Shown here piece by piece: positions 45,018-54,114 of a stretch of 64,000 bases of DNA (the first letter of the stretch is position 1; each line of letters opens with the position of its first letter). A program made the translations under genes and the position numbers. Below the pieces are notes generated by a model that was not told where the DNA came from, made no database searches, and saw only the letters and a list, made by a program, of their open reading frames with translations. The stretch spans positions 51,326 through 115,325 of the forward strand of contig NZ_LVYV01000009.1 of NCBI RefSeq assembly GCF_001618955.1, in the 5' to 3' direction. Source of the stretch: Tardiphaga robiniae. Lineage in GTDB: Bacteria > Pseudomonadota > Alphaproteobacteria > Rhizobiales > Xanthobacteraceae.

Positions 45018-45089
45018 ATGAAGTCGATTGATCTGCTCTCCGGAATTCTCGGTTCGGTGCACGCATGCGGGTTTATGCGGGCTCGTTGA
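45018..45089 (+). CDS. Possible leader peptide or small protein of 23 residues
   Basis: ATG 45018 has GAGGGAGAG about 8 bases upstream and encodes 23 residues (MKSIDLLSGILGSVHACGF then MRAR). It is preceded by a near-consensus promoter and followed by a weak TCGGG/CCCGA hairpin and TTTTT at about 45112-45150, before the ABC exporter gene. An attenuation leader or an independent small protein are both possible; neither is proven. Confidence 0.35.
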   Translation: MKSIDLLSGILGSVHACGFMRAR

Positions 45090-45238
45090 GCTCCGGTTCC
45101 GCCTCTGCCGGTCGGGCCTGATGTCCCGATCATCCTGATTTTTCCCGTTTCTGTACTTTTAGGACGCTCGCGCTCGGTCTGGCCGTTGCGCGTCAAACCA
45201 TGGAGCCGGTCTGCGCAGGGGTGCTGCCGGATGAAGTC

Positions 45239-47041
45239 ATGACTCTGAAATCGAAGGACCGCGCCGCCGCCATCCGCGTGGTGATCCCTTTCGTGATCCG
45301 GCATTGGTTCCGGCAGCCCGGGCGCGCGGCGACAGTTGCTGTCGGTCTGCTCGGCGCAACGGTGGCCGATCTGTTCATGCCGCTGTTCTCCGGGCAACTG
45401 GTCGATGCCGTCACCAAAGGCGGTGCCGATCCGGTGGCCCGGCAGGCGGCATTTACAGCCTTTGGCGCCATCGTGGCGCTTGGCGCGATGTCGATGCTGC
45501 TGCGGCTACTTGGCATCCACGCCATCGTTCCGTTCACGCTGCGTATCATGTCGGATCTGTCGCGCGAGGCTTTCGCGCGCGTGCAGCGTTTCTCGACGGA
45601 CTGGCACGCCAACAGCTTCGCGGGCTCCACGGTGCGCAAGGTCACGCGCGGCATGTGGGCGGTCGATCTGCTCAACGACACGCTGTTGATGGCGCTGCTG
45701 CCGTCGCTGGTGGTGTTGCTTGGCTCGATGCTGCTGCTCGGCTGGCACTGGCCGGCGCTGGGCGGTGTGATCGCTGTCGGCACGGTCGCCTATATCGCCA
45801 TGACCGTGTGGTTCTCCACGCGTTACATCGCGCCGGCCGCACGGGTGTCGAATGCGTGGGACACCAAGGTTGGCGGTACGCTGGCGGATGCCCTGACCTG
45901 TAACGCCGTGGTGAAATCCTTCGGCGCGGAAAGCCGTGAGGACGGTCGGCTGGGGCAGGTGATCGGCCGCTGGCGCGTGCGCGTGGCGCGCACATGGTAT
46001 CGCTACAACACCACGAGCACGGTGCAGCTCGCAGTGCTGCTCTGCGTGCGCACGGCGGTGATCGGCGGCGCGCTATGGCTGTGGCTGAACGGGCAGGCCA
46101 CGGCAGGCGATGTCACCTATGTGTTGACGAGCTATGTTGTGATCCACGGCTATCTGCGCGATGTCGGCATGCACATCAACAACCTGCAGCGTTCGGTGAA
46201 CGACATGGAGGAGCTTGTCGCGATTCATGATGTCGCGCTGGGCATCGCCGATGCTCCCGATGCCCAGCCGGTTGCCATCACCGGTGGACGCATCCTGTTC
46301 GATGACGTGACGTTCCACTATGGCGGTCACGCCACGCCGCTCTATGACGGACTTTCGGTCGACATTCGCGCCGGCGAACGCGTCGGTCTGGTCGGGCGTT
46401 CGGGCTCCGGCAAGACGACATTCGTGAAGCTGATCCAGCGGCTCTACGATGTGTCGGGTGGCCAGATCATGATCGACGGCCAGAACATCGCCGAGGTCAC
46501 ACAGGAATCGCTGCGCAGCCGGATTGCGATTGTGCAGCAGGATCCGATCCTGTTTCACCGTTCGCTGGCCGACAACATCGCCTATGGCCGGCCCGGCGCC
46601 AGCATGGCAGCGATTGAACAGGCGGCACGGCTGGCGAATGCGCATGACTTCATCACCCGGCTGCCGAAAGGCTACGGCACGCTGGTCGGTGAGCGTGGTG
46701 TGAAACTGTCGGGCGGCGAGCGGCAGCGTGTCGCTCTGGCGCGTGCATTCCTGGCGGATGCACCGGTGCTGATTCTGGACGAGGCGACATCGAGCCTCGA
46801 TTCAGAGTCGGAGGCGTTGATCCAGGAGGCGATGGAGCGGCTGATGAAAGGCCGCACGTCGATCGTGATCGCGCATCGCCTGTCGACGGTGCGCAGCCTC
46901 GATCGCATTCTGGTGTTCGATCACGGGCACATCGCGGAAGAGGGCACCCATGCCACGCTCACAGCGCGACCGGGTGGCATCTATCGCGGCCTGTTCGAAC
47001 GGCAGGTGCTGGATCTCGATCGCACCGCCGCCGCGGAATGA
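45239..47041 (+). CDS. ABC exporter, fused membrane and ATP-binding domains
   Basis: From ATG 45239 the protein has 600 residues; an alternative start at 45200 adds 13. Six membrane helices (about 20-330) are followed by one ATPase domain with Walker A VGRSGSGKTT, signature LSGGERQRVALARA, Walker B APVLILDEATSSLD and H-loop IAHRLSTV. It is a half-size exporter expected to dimerise, in the multidrug/lipid exporter group. The substrate is unknown. It follows the MFS gene by about 340 bp with its own promoter. Confidence 0.92.
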   Translation: MTLKSKDRAAAIRVVIPFVIRHWFRQPGRAATVAVGLLGATVADLFMPLFSGQLVDAVTKGGADPVARQAAFTAFGAIVALGAMSMLLRLLGIHAIVPFTLRIMSDLSREAFARVQRFSTDWHANSFAGSTVRKVTRGMWAVDLLNDTLLMALLPSLVVLLGSMLLLGWHWPALGGVIAVGTVAYIAMTVWFSTRYIAPAARVSNAWDTKVGGTLADALTCNAVVKSFGAESREDGRLGQVIGRWRVRVARTWYRYNTTSTVQLAVLLCVRTAVIGGALWLWLNGQATAGDVTYVLTSYVVIHGYLRDVGMHINNLQRSVNDMEELVAIHDVALGIADAPDAQPVAITGGRILFDDVTFHYGGHATPLYDGLSVDIRAGERVGLVGRSGSGKTTFVKLIQRLYDVSGGQIMIDGQNIAEVTQESLRSRIAIVQQDPILFHRSLADNIAYGRPGASMAAIEQAARLANAHDFITRLPKGYGTLVGERGVKLSGGERQRVALARAFLADAPVLILDEATSSLDSESEALIQEAMERLMKGRTSIVIAHRLSTVRSLDRILVFDHGHIAEEGTHATLTARPGGIYRGLFERQVLDLDRTAAAE

Positions 47042-47248
47042 TATCAGGAAGGAACGGGGGCCGCCGTTGGCCCTCGTTCGCATTTTGGCGCATGTCGTGA
47101 ATGCGTTCGTCCCCCGTGGGCGAGCCGATCGTGGCGACACCCGCACGGTGACGCCCGTCGTCGCAAAATCGGATGTCGTTGACAGTTCCTGCTTTGCGCA
47201 ACACTCTGTCGATCCTGCGACCAGTATAGACCGTATTGGGGCTCGACG

Positions 47249-48208
47249 ATGGATTGCTCGCCGGAGATTCAGACATGGTCGACTGCTCTCGTCGAGCCGG
47301 AACGACGGCTGGATTACTGGATTTCCGCTGTCTGCGAAGGCTTTCTGGAGATGGATATCGCCAGCCTCGCGCCCGCGAGCTTTGCGTCCGAACTACAACG
47401 CGGGCAGCTCGATGTGATTGGGGTCAATCATGTTCGAGGGGATCCCCAGCATGTCTATCGCACCAGACGCGCCATCGCGCGCGGCCAGTCCAATTTTTAC
47501 TATCTGCTTTGCAAGACCGACCGTAACTGGTCGGCCACGCAATGCGAGAGAACGGCGATGTTGCGCCCCCATGATCTTCTTCTGGTGGATTCGAGGCGCC
47601 CCTATGAATTTCATTTTCCAGTGACGTCGGACACGATTTCGCTGGAGCTGCCGATGGGATGGGTCGAGCGTTGGCTTACCGCGCCCGAGCAGCATCTTGG
47701 CCGGGTGATTGATGGACAGTCTGGCTGGGGACTGGCACTGAGCGGCTTCGTTCGGCAATGGTCACCGGAACTGGCCGTTCGCAGTCCGCTGCCGGCGCCT
47801 CTCCTCGTCGATCAATTGGGAGCCCTGCTGGCTCTGGCACTGGAAGGCGATGTGACGCAGTCGCCGGCGGAGACGTCCGGCACGGCCGCGCTAATTGATC
47901 GGATTCGTCGCGCTCTGCGCGAACGCTATGCCGAGCCCGGCCTCACTGCAGCGTCGATTGCCACGCAACTGCAAATATCGGAGCGCACGCTACATCGCGG
48001 TCTCGCCAGCGCGTCCGTGACCTTTAGCGGGCTGCTCGCCGACTGCCGCATGTCGATGGCCCGCAAGATGCTGGCCGAGCCGCGCTTCGATCGTGTGAGT
48101 ATCGGCGGCATCGGGCAGAAGGTCGGCCTGACAGATCCATCACATTTTATCCGCCAGTGCCGCAAATATCTGGGGGTGACACCCGGCGAGTTCAGGCGCC
48201 GACGATAG
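47249..48208 (+). CDS. AraC-family transcriptional regulator
   Basis: The 319-residue protein has an N-terminal sensory domain of the AraC-binding-like (cupin-type) group, with LLLVDSRRPYEFHFP near residues 111-125. A C-terminal AraC HTH follows (about 218-317: AASIATQLQISERTLHRGL, then GGIGQKVGLTDPSHFIRQCR and YLGVTPGEFRRR). It lies 95 bp upstream of a hydrolase gene on the same strand, which is a likely target. Confidence 0.88.
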   Translation: MDCSPEIQTWSTALVEPERRLDYWISAVCEGFLEMDIASLAPASFASELQRGQLDVIGVNHVRGDPQHVYRTRRAIARGQSNFYYLLCKTDRNWSATQCERTAMLRPHDLLLVDSRRPYEFHFPVTSDTISLELPMGWVERWLTAPEQHLGRVIDGQSGWGLALSGFVRQWSPELAVRSPLPAPLLVDQLGALLALALEGDVTQSPAETSGTAALIDRIRRALRERYAEPGLTAASIATQLQISERTLHRGLASASVTFSGLLADCRMSMARKMLAEPRFDRVSIGGIGQKVGLTDPSHFIRQCRKYLGVTPGEFRRRR

Positions 48209-48303
48209 CCTGTGACGCAAATCGTCGATTGGGCTGGCACAATCCGGCCATCTGCCCGGCATGTCGGTGATTATGAATGTCCGGGAAACATCGGGAGGAT
48301 TGC

Positions 48304-49032
48304 ATGGCAGATCTATACGTCCTGGTTCACGGCGCCTGGCACACGGGACAGGAGATGGACGCGGTCGCCGGTCATCTGCGGGCGAGCGGGCATGTCGTTC
48401 ATTGCCCGACGGTCGCTGGCAACAACGCGAATGACGACCGCAGCACAGTTGGGCTTGCGCAGGCTATCGCTTCGATCGCTGATTATATCGAGAAAGAAAA
48501 TCTGCGGGACATACGCCTTGTCGGACACAGCTATGGCGGCATGGTGATTTCGGGCGTCGCGGACCGTATGGCAGAACGCATCAAGCGGCTGGTCTATGTC
48601 AACGCCTTCGTTCCGCTGGACGGACAGTCGCTCAACGACATGGTGCCGCCGCATTACCTTGGCCTGTTCGATTCCATCGCTGCCGCCAACAACAACGCGG
48701 TGATGCTGCCGTTCGAAATCTGGCGCGACGCTTTCATCAACGATGCCGATTTCGGACTGGCGAAGTCAGCCTATGAGCAACTCAATCCGCATCCCTACAA
48801 GACATTCACCGACAAGATTTCGCTGAGCAAGCCTCTCGCCGAACTTGCGGTCGGGAAATCCTACGTGAATTGTCAGCAGGACATTGCGCTGCCACACAGC
48901 CTGCCATGGCATCCCCGACTATCCGAACGTCTTGGTCTGTTTCGGCTGGTCGAATGTCCGGGTAGCCATGAAATGTTCTTCAGCAATCCTGCACGCCTCG
49001 CAGAGGCGATCATTCAGGCAGGACGGGACTGA
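48304..49032 (+). CDS. Alpha/beta-hydrolase (esterase/hydroxynitrile-lyase-like)
   Basis: ATG 48304 follows GGGAGG with 5 bases of spacing. The 242-residue protein begins with LYVLVHGAWHTGQ (oxyanion segment), has the nucleophile S76 in LVGHSYGGMV, and ends with a histidine in CPGSHEMFFSNP. This compact form resembles plant-type hydroxynitrile lyase/methylesterase relatives. The substrate is unknown. It is probably controlled by the adjacent AraC-type gene. Confidence 0.87.
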   Translation: MADLYVLVHGAWHTGQEMDAVAGHLRASGHVVHCPTVAGNNANDDRSTVGLAQAIASIADYIEKENLRDIRLVGHSYGGMVISGVADRMAERIKRLVYVNAFVPLDGQSLNDMVPPHYLGLFDSIAAANNNAVMLPFEIWRDAFINDADFGLAKSAYEQLNPHPYKTFTDKISLSKPLAELAVGKSYVNCQQDIALPHSLPWHPRLSERLGLFRLVECPGSHEMFFSNPARLAEAIIQAGRD

Positions 49033-49068
49033 AGCAGATTTCGGTGTGGTCATCGGCGCCAAAACTGG

Positions 49069-49101
49069 CGAAGGGCCCGGCGTTTTGCGCCGGGCCCTTC
49101 G
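49069..49101. terminator. Bidirectional terminator between hydrolase gene and rnpB
   Basis: A perfect 14-bp stem (49069-49082 with 49088-49101, CGAAGGGCCCGGCG) with a TTTTG loop is flanked by AAAA on the left and TTGTT on the right. It can serve the hydrolase gene (+) and rnpB (-). Confidence 0.88.
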
Positions 49102-49113
49102 TTGTTCAGAAAG

Positions 49114-49550
49114 TTATCAGCCGGCCTGTAAGCCGGGTTCTGTAGGGCATCGCCGATTTGCACCGGCGATACGTGACGGCCATTCCTCTGGGACCATAGT
49201 TGCCTATGGCCTCAAGCAACCTACCCGGACAGCGAGCAAGACATTGCCCCGCAGTGTTATCGCTCAAGGTGAGCGAACTGACTGCTTTGCCGTCCCTATT
49301 CGGTTTTGCTCCCGGTGTGGTTTGCCATGCCGTTTCCGTTGCCGGATACGCGGTGCGCTCTTACCGCACCTTTTCACCCTTACCGCACCAACTCCTTGCG
49401 GAGGGAGGCGAGGCGGTTCGTTCTCTGTGGCACTTTCCCTGGGGTCGCCCCCGCCGGACGTTATCCGGCACCGTATGTCGATGGAGCCCGGACTTTCCTC
49501 TCCCGCAGCCTTTCGACCATAGCGGGAGCGGCCGTCCAGCCGACTGACGG
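49114..49550 (-). ncRNA. rnpB: RNase P RNA (catalytic subunit)
   Basis: On the minus strand the conserved blocks of bacterial type A RNase P RNA occur in order: GAGGAAAGTCCGGGCTC near the 5' end, a central AGAGTGCCACAG-like region, GTAAGAGCGCACC, then GGTAGGTTGCTTGAG and ACAGAACCCGGCTTACAG at the 3' end. The ends pair (TCAGTCGGCT with AGGCCGGCTGA) to give P1. It matures the 5' ends of tRNAs with the RnpA protein. A possible -35 TTGACG lies at 49583-49578, 17 bp from a weak -10. Reading frames in this interval are artefacts. Confidence 0.96.
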
Positions 49551-49660
49551 CACAGGCATGGAGGCTCAGGGCCGTGGCGTCAAGCCAGGAACGCGCGCAG
49601 TCTTTGCCAAAATAAATTATCCTGAAGATGTCGTTCTGCTGCCGGTCCGTTCGACTGACC

Positions 49661-49705
49661 GCATGATCCCGGAAAGTGGAAACCAGTTTTCGGACCCGAT
49701 CATGC
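49661..49705. repeat. Short palindromic intergenic repeat
   Basis: GCATGATC (49661-49668) and GATCATGC (49698-49705) flank GGAAAGTGGAAACC and TTTTCGG, forming an imperfect hairpin of 45 bp. I recall this pattern as a frequent dispersed repeat in Bradyrhizobium-type genomes. It lies between rnpB and the DGPF gene. No second copy is seen in this window. Confidence 0.6.
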
Positions 49706-49746
49706 CCATGTCACGGCGAATGCGCCGCTCAAGAGGAGAGAACGCA

Positions 49747-50097
49747 ATGCAGTATCTGCTGATGATCTACCAGAACGAAGCCGAGTACGCGAAAATGGAC
49801 GCCGCCACAGGCAAGAAGATGCTTGAGGAATATGGCGCGTTCACCCAGTCCATCGTCCAGAGCGGCAATTTTAAGGCCGGTGACCGGCTGCAACCGACGA
49901 CCACAGCGACCACGGTGCAGGTGCGCGACGGCAAGATGCTCACCACCGATGGTCCGTTCGCCGAGACGCGCGAACAGCTCGCTGGTTACTATCTGGTTGA
50001 CGCGAAGGATCTCGATGCCGCACTGGCGATTGCGGCGCGGATTCCCAGTGCGCGGGTCGGTTCAATCGAGGTGCGGCCGATCTGGGTCTATAACTGA
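49747..50097 (+). CDS. YCII/DGPF-domain protein
   Basis: ATG 49747 follows AGGAGAG. The 116-residue protein has the DGPF pattern: [50 protein letters not shown] and [14 protein letters not shown] proteins are regularly encoded beside ECF42-type sigma factors and may form the regulated output or a modulator. The sigma-factor gene follows after 4 bp. Confidence 0.92.
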   Translation: MQYLLMIYQNEAEYAKMDAATGKKMLEEYGAFTQSIVQSGNFKAGDRLQPTTTATTVQVRDGKMLTTDGPFAETREQLAGYYLVDAKDLDAALAIAARIPSARVGSIEVRPIWVYN

Positions 50098-50101
50098 CAC
50101 C

Positions 50102-51361
50102 ATGACGCTGGCCGAAATCGACAGGATCTTTCGCAACGAGGCGGGTCGCGCGCTGGCGACGCTGATCCGCCTCGTCGGCGATTTCGATTTGGCTGAAGAT
50201 GCGTTGCAGGATGCTTTCGCGGTTGCGCTTGAAAGATGGCCAACGGCTGAGCCGCCGGCAAATCCGCGCGCGTGGCTTGTCAATGTCGGCCGCAACAAGG
50301 CGATCGACCGTGTCAGGCGGCTGGTCTCGTTTCGCGACAAGCAGCAACAGGTGACGCACGAGCTGTTGCTGAATGCGGGCGCAGATGACGATCGCTGTGA
50401 CGACGCCGTTCTCGACGACGACATGCTGCGGCTGATTTTCATCTGTTGCCATCCGGCTTTCGCCGTGGAGGTGCAGGTGATGCTGACGCTGCGAACCGTC
50501 TGTGGATTGAGCACCGCTCAGGTGGCACGGGCGTTTCTGATCGGCGAAGACGCCATGGCGCAGCGTCTGGTCCGAGCCAAACAGAAGATCCGCATCGCCG
50601 GAATTCCCTATGAAGTGCCTGTGCGAGATGCGCTCGAACAGCGCCTGCGCGGCGTGTTGGCCGTGATCTATCTGGTTTTCACCGAAGGCTACGTTGCCAC
50701 GTCAGGTGACGATCTGATGCGGCCGGACCTGGCGCGGGAAGCAATCCGGCTGGCTCGTTTGCTTGATGCGCTGATGCCGCAGCGACGCGAGATCAAAGGC
50801 CTGCTGGCGCTGATGCTGCTGCACGACGCGCGCCGCTCCGGTCGTGCGACGGCAGATGGCGATATCGTGCTGCTGGAAGCGCAGGATCGGTCGTTGTGGG
50901 ATCACCAACAGATTGCCGAGGGGTTGCGGCTGGTCGAGGACGCGTTGCACGCTCCGGGCCGACCCGATGACTATGTGGTGCAGGCCGCGATCGCGGCGTT
51001 GCATGCGCAGGCGCCGAGCTATCAAGCCACCGACTGGCCGCAGATCGCCGGGCTCTACGAAGTCCTGCTGCGGATCAGGCCATCGCCGGTGATCGAGCTC
51101 AACCATGCCGCCGCGGTGGCGATGGTCGATGGTCCGCTGCGTGCCCTGAATCTGGTCGACGCATTGCAGGCGAGGGGCGGACTCGACGGCTACGATCTGC
51201 TGCCGGCGGTGCGCGCCGACCTGTTGCGCCGTCTTGGCCGGCGCGATGCCGCCCGCGATGCGTATCATCGGGCCAGTGCGGCCACACAACTTGAGCCATT
51301 GCGCCGGCTTTACGCGCGGCGATTGGCTGAGCTGGACGAGATGACCGATCCGGAGATCTAG
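50102..51361 (+). CDS. ECF42-type RNA polymerase sigma factor with C-terminal extension
   Basis: The 419-residue protein has sigma region 2 (about 8-75: [31 protein letters not shown]) and region 4 (about 125-180: [32 protein letters not shown]). A C-terminal extension of about 230 residues follows, rich in helix pairs ([39 protein letters not shown]), as in the ECF42 group. No anti-sigma gene is adjacent, in line with that group, in which the extension is thought to control activity. The stop overlaps the convergent amidase stop within CTAG. Confidence 0.93.
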   Translation: MTLAEIDRIFRNEAGRALATLIRLVGDFDLAEDALQDAFAVALERWPTAEPPANPRAWLVNVGRNKAIDRVRRLVSFRDKQQQVTHELLLNAGADDDRCDDAVLDDDMLRLIFICCHPAFAVEVQVMLTLRTVCGLSTAQVARAFLIGEDAMAQRLVRAKQKIRIAGIPYEVPVRDALEQRLRGVLAVIYLVFTEGYVATSGDDLMRPDLAREAIRLARLLDALMPQRREIKGLLALMLLHDARRSGRATADGDIVLLEAQDRSLWDHQQIAEGLRLVEDALHAPGRPDDYVVQAAIAALHAQAPSYQATDWPQIAGLYEVLLRIRPSPVIELNHAAAVAMVDGPLRALNLVDALQARGGLDGYDLLPAVRADLLRRLGRRDAARDAYHRASAATQLEPLRRLYARRLAELDEMTDPEI

Positions 51362-52128
51362 GCTGTCGCTTCGCTGGGCAGGCTGGCGAGCAGGGCCTGC
51401 AGCGTGGTCAGCGTCGAGTGGTCCACGAGACCGTCGACGCGCTCGGGACGGAAATGGCGCTGGAAGGCGGTGACCACTTCCATGGTCGGAGCATTGTACT
51501 GGCCATCGGTCTCGATGCCGTAGCCATAGCGCGCCAATGCATGCTGCAGCGCCAGTACGTCGTCGCCCGCAGTGCCGAGTTTCATGGTTTCGCCGCGCAC
51601 GATCGGCGCCGGCATCACCCAGTGGCCGACGCCCGAATTGGCCAGCGAGTGCCACGGGAATTTTTCGCCGGGATCCTTCTTGCGCGAGGGCGAGACGTCG
51701 GAATGACCGAGCACGCGATGCGGCTGCAGGTCATGACGCAGCATGATGCCGCGGCACAGCGCGGTGACGGCGGCGATCTGCCGGCTCGGAAAATCCGGAT
51801 AGCCCCAGTCATGACCGCGATTGATGATCTCGATGCCGATCGAGCAGGAATTGATGTCCTCTTCGCCGGCCCAGAAACCGACGCCGGCGTGCCAGGCCCG
51901 CTTGGCTTCCGGCACCGTCTGCACGATACGACCGTCCTCGAGCACGATGTAATGCGCCGAGACATCGGTGCCCGCGCTGCACAGGCGCGCGATCGCGCCT
52001 TCCGGATCGGGCATGCCGGTATAGTGCAGCACGATCATGTCGGGCACGAGGCCCTTGTTGCGGTCACCGAAATTCGGCGACGGGATCACATCGGAAACGA
52101 CGGATGAATCCGGGGTAAAGGTCGGCAT
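51358..52128 (-). CDS. N-acetylmuramoyl-L-alanine amidase (AmpD-like) with peptidoglycan-binding domain
   Basis: From the ATG complementary to 52126-52128 (AAGGG upstream) the protein has 256 residues; longer starts at 52209 (ATG) or 52230 (GTG) are possible. The amidase_2 zinc ligands are H in IVLHYTGM, H in [19 protein letters not shown] and D later in that segment. A C-terminal peptidoglycan-binding unit (about 180-245) contains [19 protein letters not shown]. It cleaves the MurNAc-peptide bond, in recycling or in cell-wall turnover. There is no clear signal peptide. Confidence 0.88.
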   Translation of the reverse strand: MPTFTPDSSVVSDVIPSPNFGDRNKGLVPDMIVLHYTGMPDPEGAIARLCSAGTDVSAHYIVLEDGRIVQTVPEAKRAWHAGVGFWAGEEDINSCSIGIEIINRGHDWGYPDFPSRQIAAVTALCRGIMLRHDLQPHRVLGHSDVSPSRKKDPGEKFPWHSLANSGVGHWVMPAPIVRGETMKLGTAGDDVLALQHALARYGYGIETDGQYNAPTMEVVTAFQRHFRPERVDGLVDHSTLTTLQALLASLPSEATA

Positions 52129-52649
52129 GTCCGCGGCGCCCTTGGGAATCGGGAGGGCGCGTTGACGCTTGGAGTCGGATCCAGCGGGTGCGGACGAAGG
52201 TGAAACCATCAGAAAACTCAAATCAGTCACGGGAACAGCAGCACATTCGGGTTGTGCCGCAGGCGCGTACTATCCCCGACTGGCACCTTGCTATGCAACA
52301 ACTGCATGACAGTTTTGCCCCATTTTTATCCACTGTGGGCTTAAAGCATCAGCACTACGATGAAACCGGCACTTGCAATTGATCGATTGCTCTCCAACCC
52401 ATCAACGCTTTCTTAACGCTAAGTGCCGTTACTGAGTGGTGAAGAGCCAACCTGAAAAGGGCGGCCAAAGTTCCATTTTGACGCTCAGATCCCGGCGTTC
52501 TGATCCCATGGCAATCCCGAAAAATCCATGCGGACATCAGGCCTTTCCCGCGCCAAACGCGGGTGGCGCGTCGAATGGAACCCGCAATCGCGCGGCGACC
52601 GGGCTTTTCAGGAGGAAAAGCCAGGCGGCGCGCCGACAGTTGAGGCGAC
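52129..52649. other. Intergenic region upstream of the dcw cluster
   Basis: This stretch of about 520 bp between the amidase start and the mraZ remnant should hold the dcw promoter. I see TTGACG at 52478-52483 with a poor -10 (TGATCC, 17 bp away) and an imperfect 16-bp palindrome at 52375-52390 (7 of 8 pairs). Part of 52129-52230 may be amidase N-terminus. No intact mraZ gene is present. Confidence 0.5.
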
Positions 52650-52739
52650 ATGGGCCTGTTCGTGTCCAGTTTGATTTTGCGCCTCGATGCGAAGGAACGG
52701 AACGCGCTGCCTGCACGCCTCCGGCCGGCGCGCGCATGA
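52650..52739 (+). pseudogene. mraZ: Truncated mraZ remnant fused to the front of rsmH
   Basis: ATG 52650, with GAGG upstream, opens a 29-codon frame ([20 protein letters not shown] then PARLRPARA). It matches the MraZ N-terminus, whose hallmark is a short strand followed by RLDAKGR...P...R. Full-length MraZ has about 150 residues, so only the first fifth remains. The TGA (52737-52739) overlaps the rsmH ATG as ATGA, so translational coupling into rsmH may have been kept. Confidence 0.6.
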
Positions 52740-53731
52740 GCAAGCCCGATACAAGACATATCTCCGTTCTCGGCGTTGAAGCTGTCGACATGCTGAGCCC
52801 GCGCGCCGGTGGTATTTATGTCGATGCCACGTTCGGCGCCGGCGGCTACTCCCGCGCCATTCTCGCGACCGAGGGAACGCGCGTCATCGCCATCGATCGC
52901 GATCAAACTGCGATTGCGGGTGGTTTCGATCTGGTCGACGCGTCTGACGGCCGTCTCACGCTGGTCGAGGATCGCTTCTCCAATCTCGCCGATGTGTGCA
53001 CCGCGCAGGGCGAGCCACTGGTCGATGGCGTCGTGATGGACGTTGGCGTGTCGTCGATGCAGATCGATCAGGCCGAACGCGGCTTTTCGTTTCGCTTCGA
53101 CGGCCCGCTCGACATGCGCATGAGCCAGTACGGCCCGACCGCGGCCGATGTGGTGGCGAAGGCCTCCGAGGCCGATCTTGCTAATATCATCTATATCTTC
53201 GGCGAGGAGCGGCACTCCCGCTCCGTTGCGCGTGCGATCGTCGCCGCGCGCAAGGAAGCTGACATCGAGACGACGAAACAGCTCGTCGATATCGTGCAGA
53301 AGGTCGTGTGGGCCAAGCCCGGCGAAATCCATCCGGCGACGCGGACGTTCCAGGCGCTGCGCATCTTCGTCAATGCAGAACTCGATGAACTTCACATCGC
53401 GCTCGCCGCTGCCGAACGCGTGCTGAAGCCGGGTGGTCGGCTGTCGGTGGTCTCGTTCCATTCGCTGGAAGACCGCATCGTCAAGAATTTCATGACCGAA
53501 CGCAGCAAGACCGGCGGCGGATCGCGGCATCTGCCGGAGGTCGCGCAATCCCGTCCGCGCTTCTCGCTGGTCAACAAGCGCCCGATTACTGCTGGCGAAG
53601 ACGAACTCAAGGCCAATCCGCGCGCCCGCTCTGCGAAGCTGCGCGGCGCCGAGCGCACCGATGCGCCGGCACAGGATGCCGGCCCGTTGCCGGGCTGGCC
53701 GACGCTCGCCTCCATGATGAGGGGAGGCTGA
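52736..53731 (+). CDS. rsmH: 16S rRNA (cytosine-1402-N4)-methyltransferase RsmH
   Basis: The 331-residue protein starts with [20 protein letters not shown] and has the RsmH motifs: [15 protein letters not shown] near residues 28-42, [52 protein letters not shown] and [17 protein letters not shown]. It methylates C1402 of 16S rRNA with SAM. The gene (also called mraW) opens the dcw cluster. The chosen ATG overlaps the mraZ remnant; an upstream open frame is not coding. ftsL follows after 2 bp. Confidence 0.95.
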   Translation: MSKPDTRHISVLGVEAVDMLSPRAGGIYVDATFGAGGYSRAILATEGTRVIAIDRDQTAIAGGFDLVDASDGRLTLVEDRFSNLADVCTAQGEPLVDGVVMDVGVSSMQIDQAERGFSFRFDGPLDMRMSQYGPTAADVVAKASEADLANIIYIFGEERHSRSVARAIVAARKEADIETTKQLVDIVQKVVWAKPGEIHPATRTFQALRIFVNAELDELHIALAAAERVLKPGGRLSVVSFHSLEDRIVKNFMTERSKTGGGSRHLPEVAQSRPRFSLVNKRPITAGEDELKANPRARSAKLRGAERTDAPAQDAGPLPGWPTLASMMRGG

Positions 53732-53733
53732 TC

Positions 53734-54114
53734 ATGCGGATCATCCACCTTCTCGTCATCGCTGTTCTCGTCTTCGCCGCTGCCTATGTCTATCGCATCA
53801 AGATGGAATCCACCGTGCGCACCGAGAAGGTGCTGCGCCTGCACGCCGATATTCGTGAGCAGCGCGATGCGATTGCGTCGCTGCGCGCCGAATGGGCCAA
53901 GCTGGATGCGCCGATGCGGCTGCAGGGTCTGGCCGAACGCCATCTGAAGCTGCAGCCGATGACGGCGCAGCAATTCGACACGATGAAGAATCTGCCGGAT
54001 CGGCCGCCGAATTTCGCCAAGCCGGGTGAGCCAGATCCGATCGGCGCGATGATCCACACCATCGATCCGGATATCGTGACCGGCTCGCTGCCGGCGCCGG
54101 AGGATCCGCAGTGA
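53734..54114 (+). CDS. ftsL: Cell division protein FtsL
   Basis: The 126-residue protein has the FtsL layout: a very short cytoplasmic head, one membrane helix (about 3-19), a coiled-coil region (about 22-65, ESTVRTEKVLRLHADIREQR) and a short C-terminal tail with PMTAQQFDTMKNLPDRPP. It belongs to the FtsQ-FtsB-FtsL septal complex in the inner membrane. Sequence identity within this family is low, so position between rsmH and ftsI is part of the evidence. It ends in a 4-bp overlap with ftsI. Confidence 0.88.
   Translation: MRIIHLLVIAVLVFAAAYVYRIKMESTVRTEKVLRLHADIREQRDAIASLRAEWAKLDAPMRLQGLAERHLKLQPMTAQQFDTMKNLPDRPPNFAKPGEPDPIGAMIHTIDPDIVTGSLPAPEDPQ

Noticed and set aside
48884..49547. Open frames between the hydrolase gene and the DGPF gene
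   Set aside because: They cross the RNase P RNA gene and reflect its structure, not protein coding.
52375..52390. Imperfect palindrome GCAATTGATCGATTGC upstream of the dcw cluster
   Set aside because: Only 7 of 8 pairs, no adjacent promoter elements with good spacing; could be chance.
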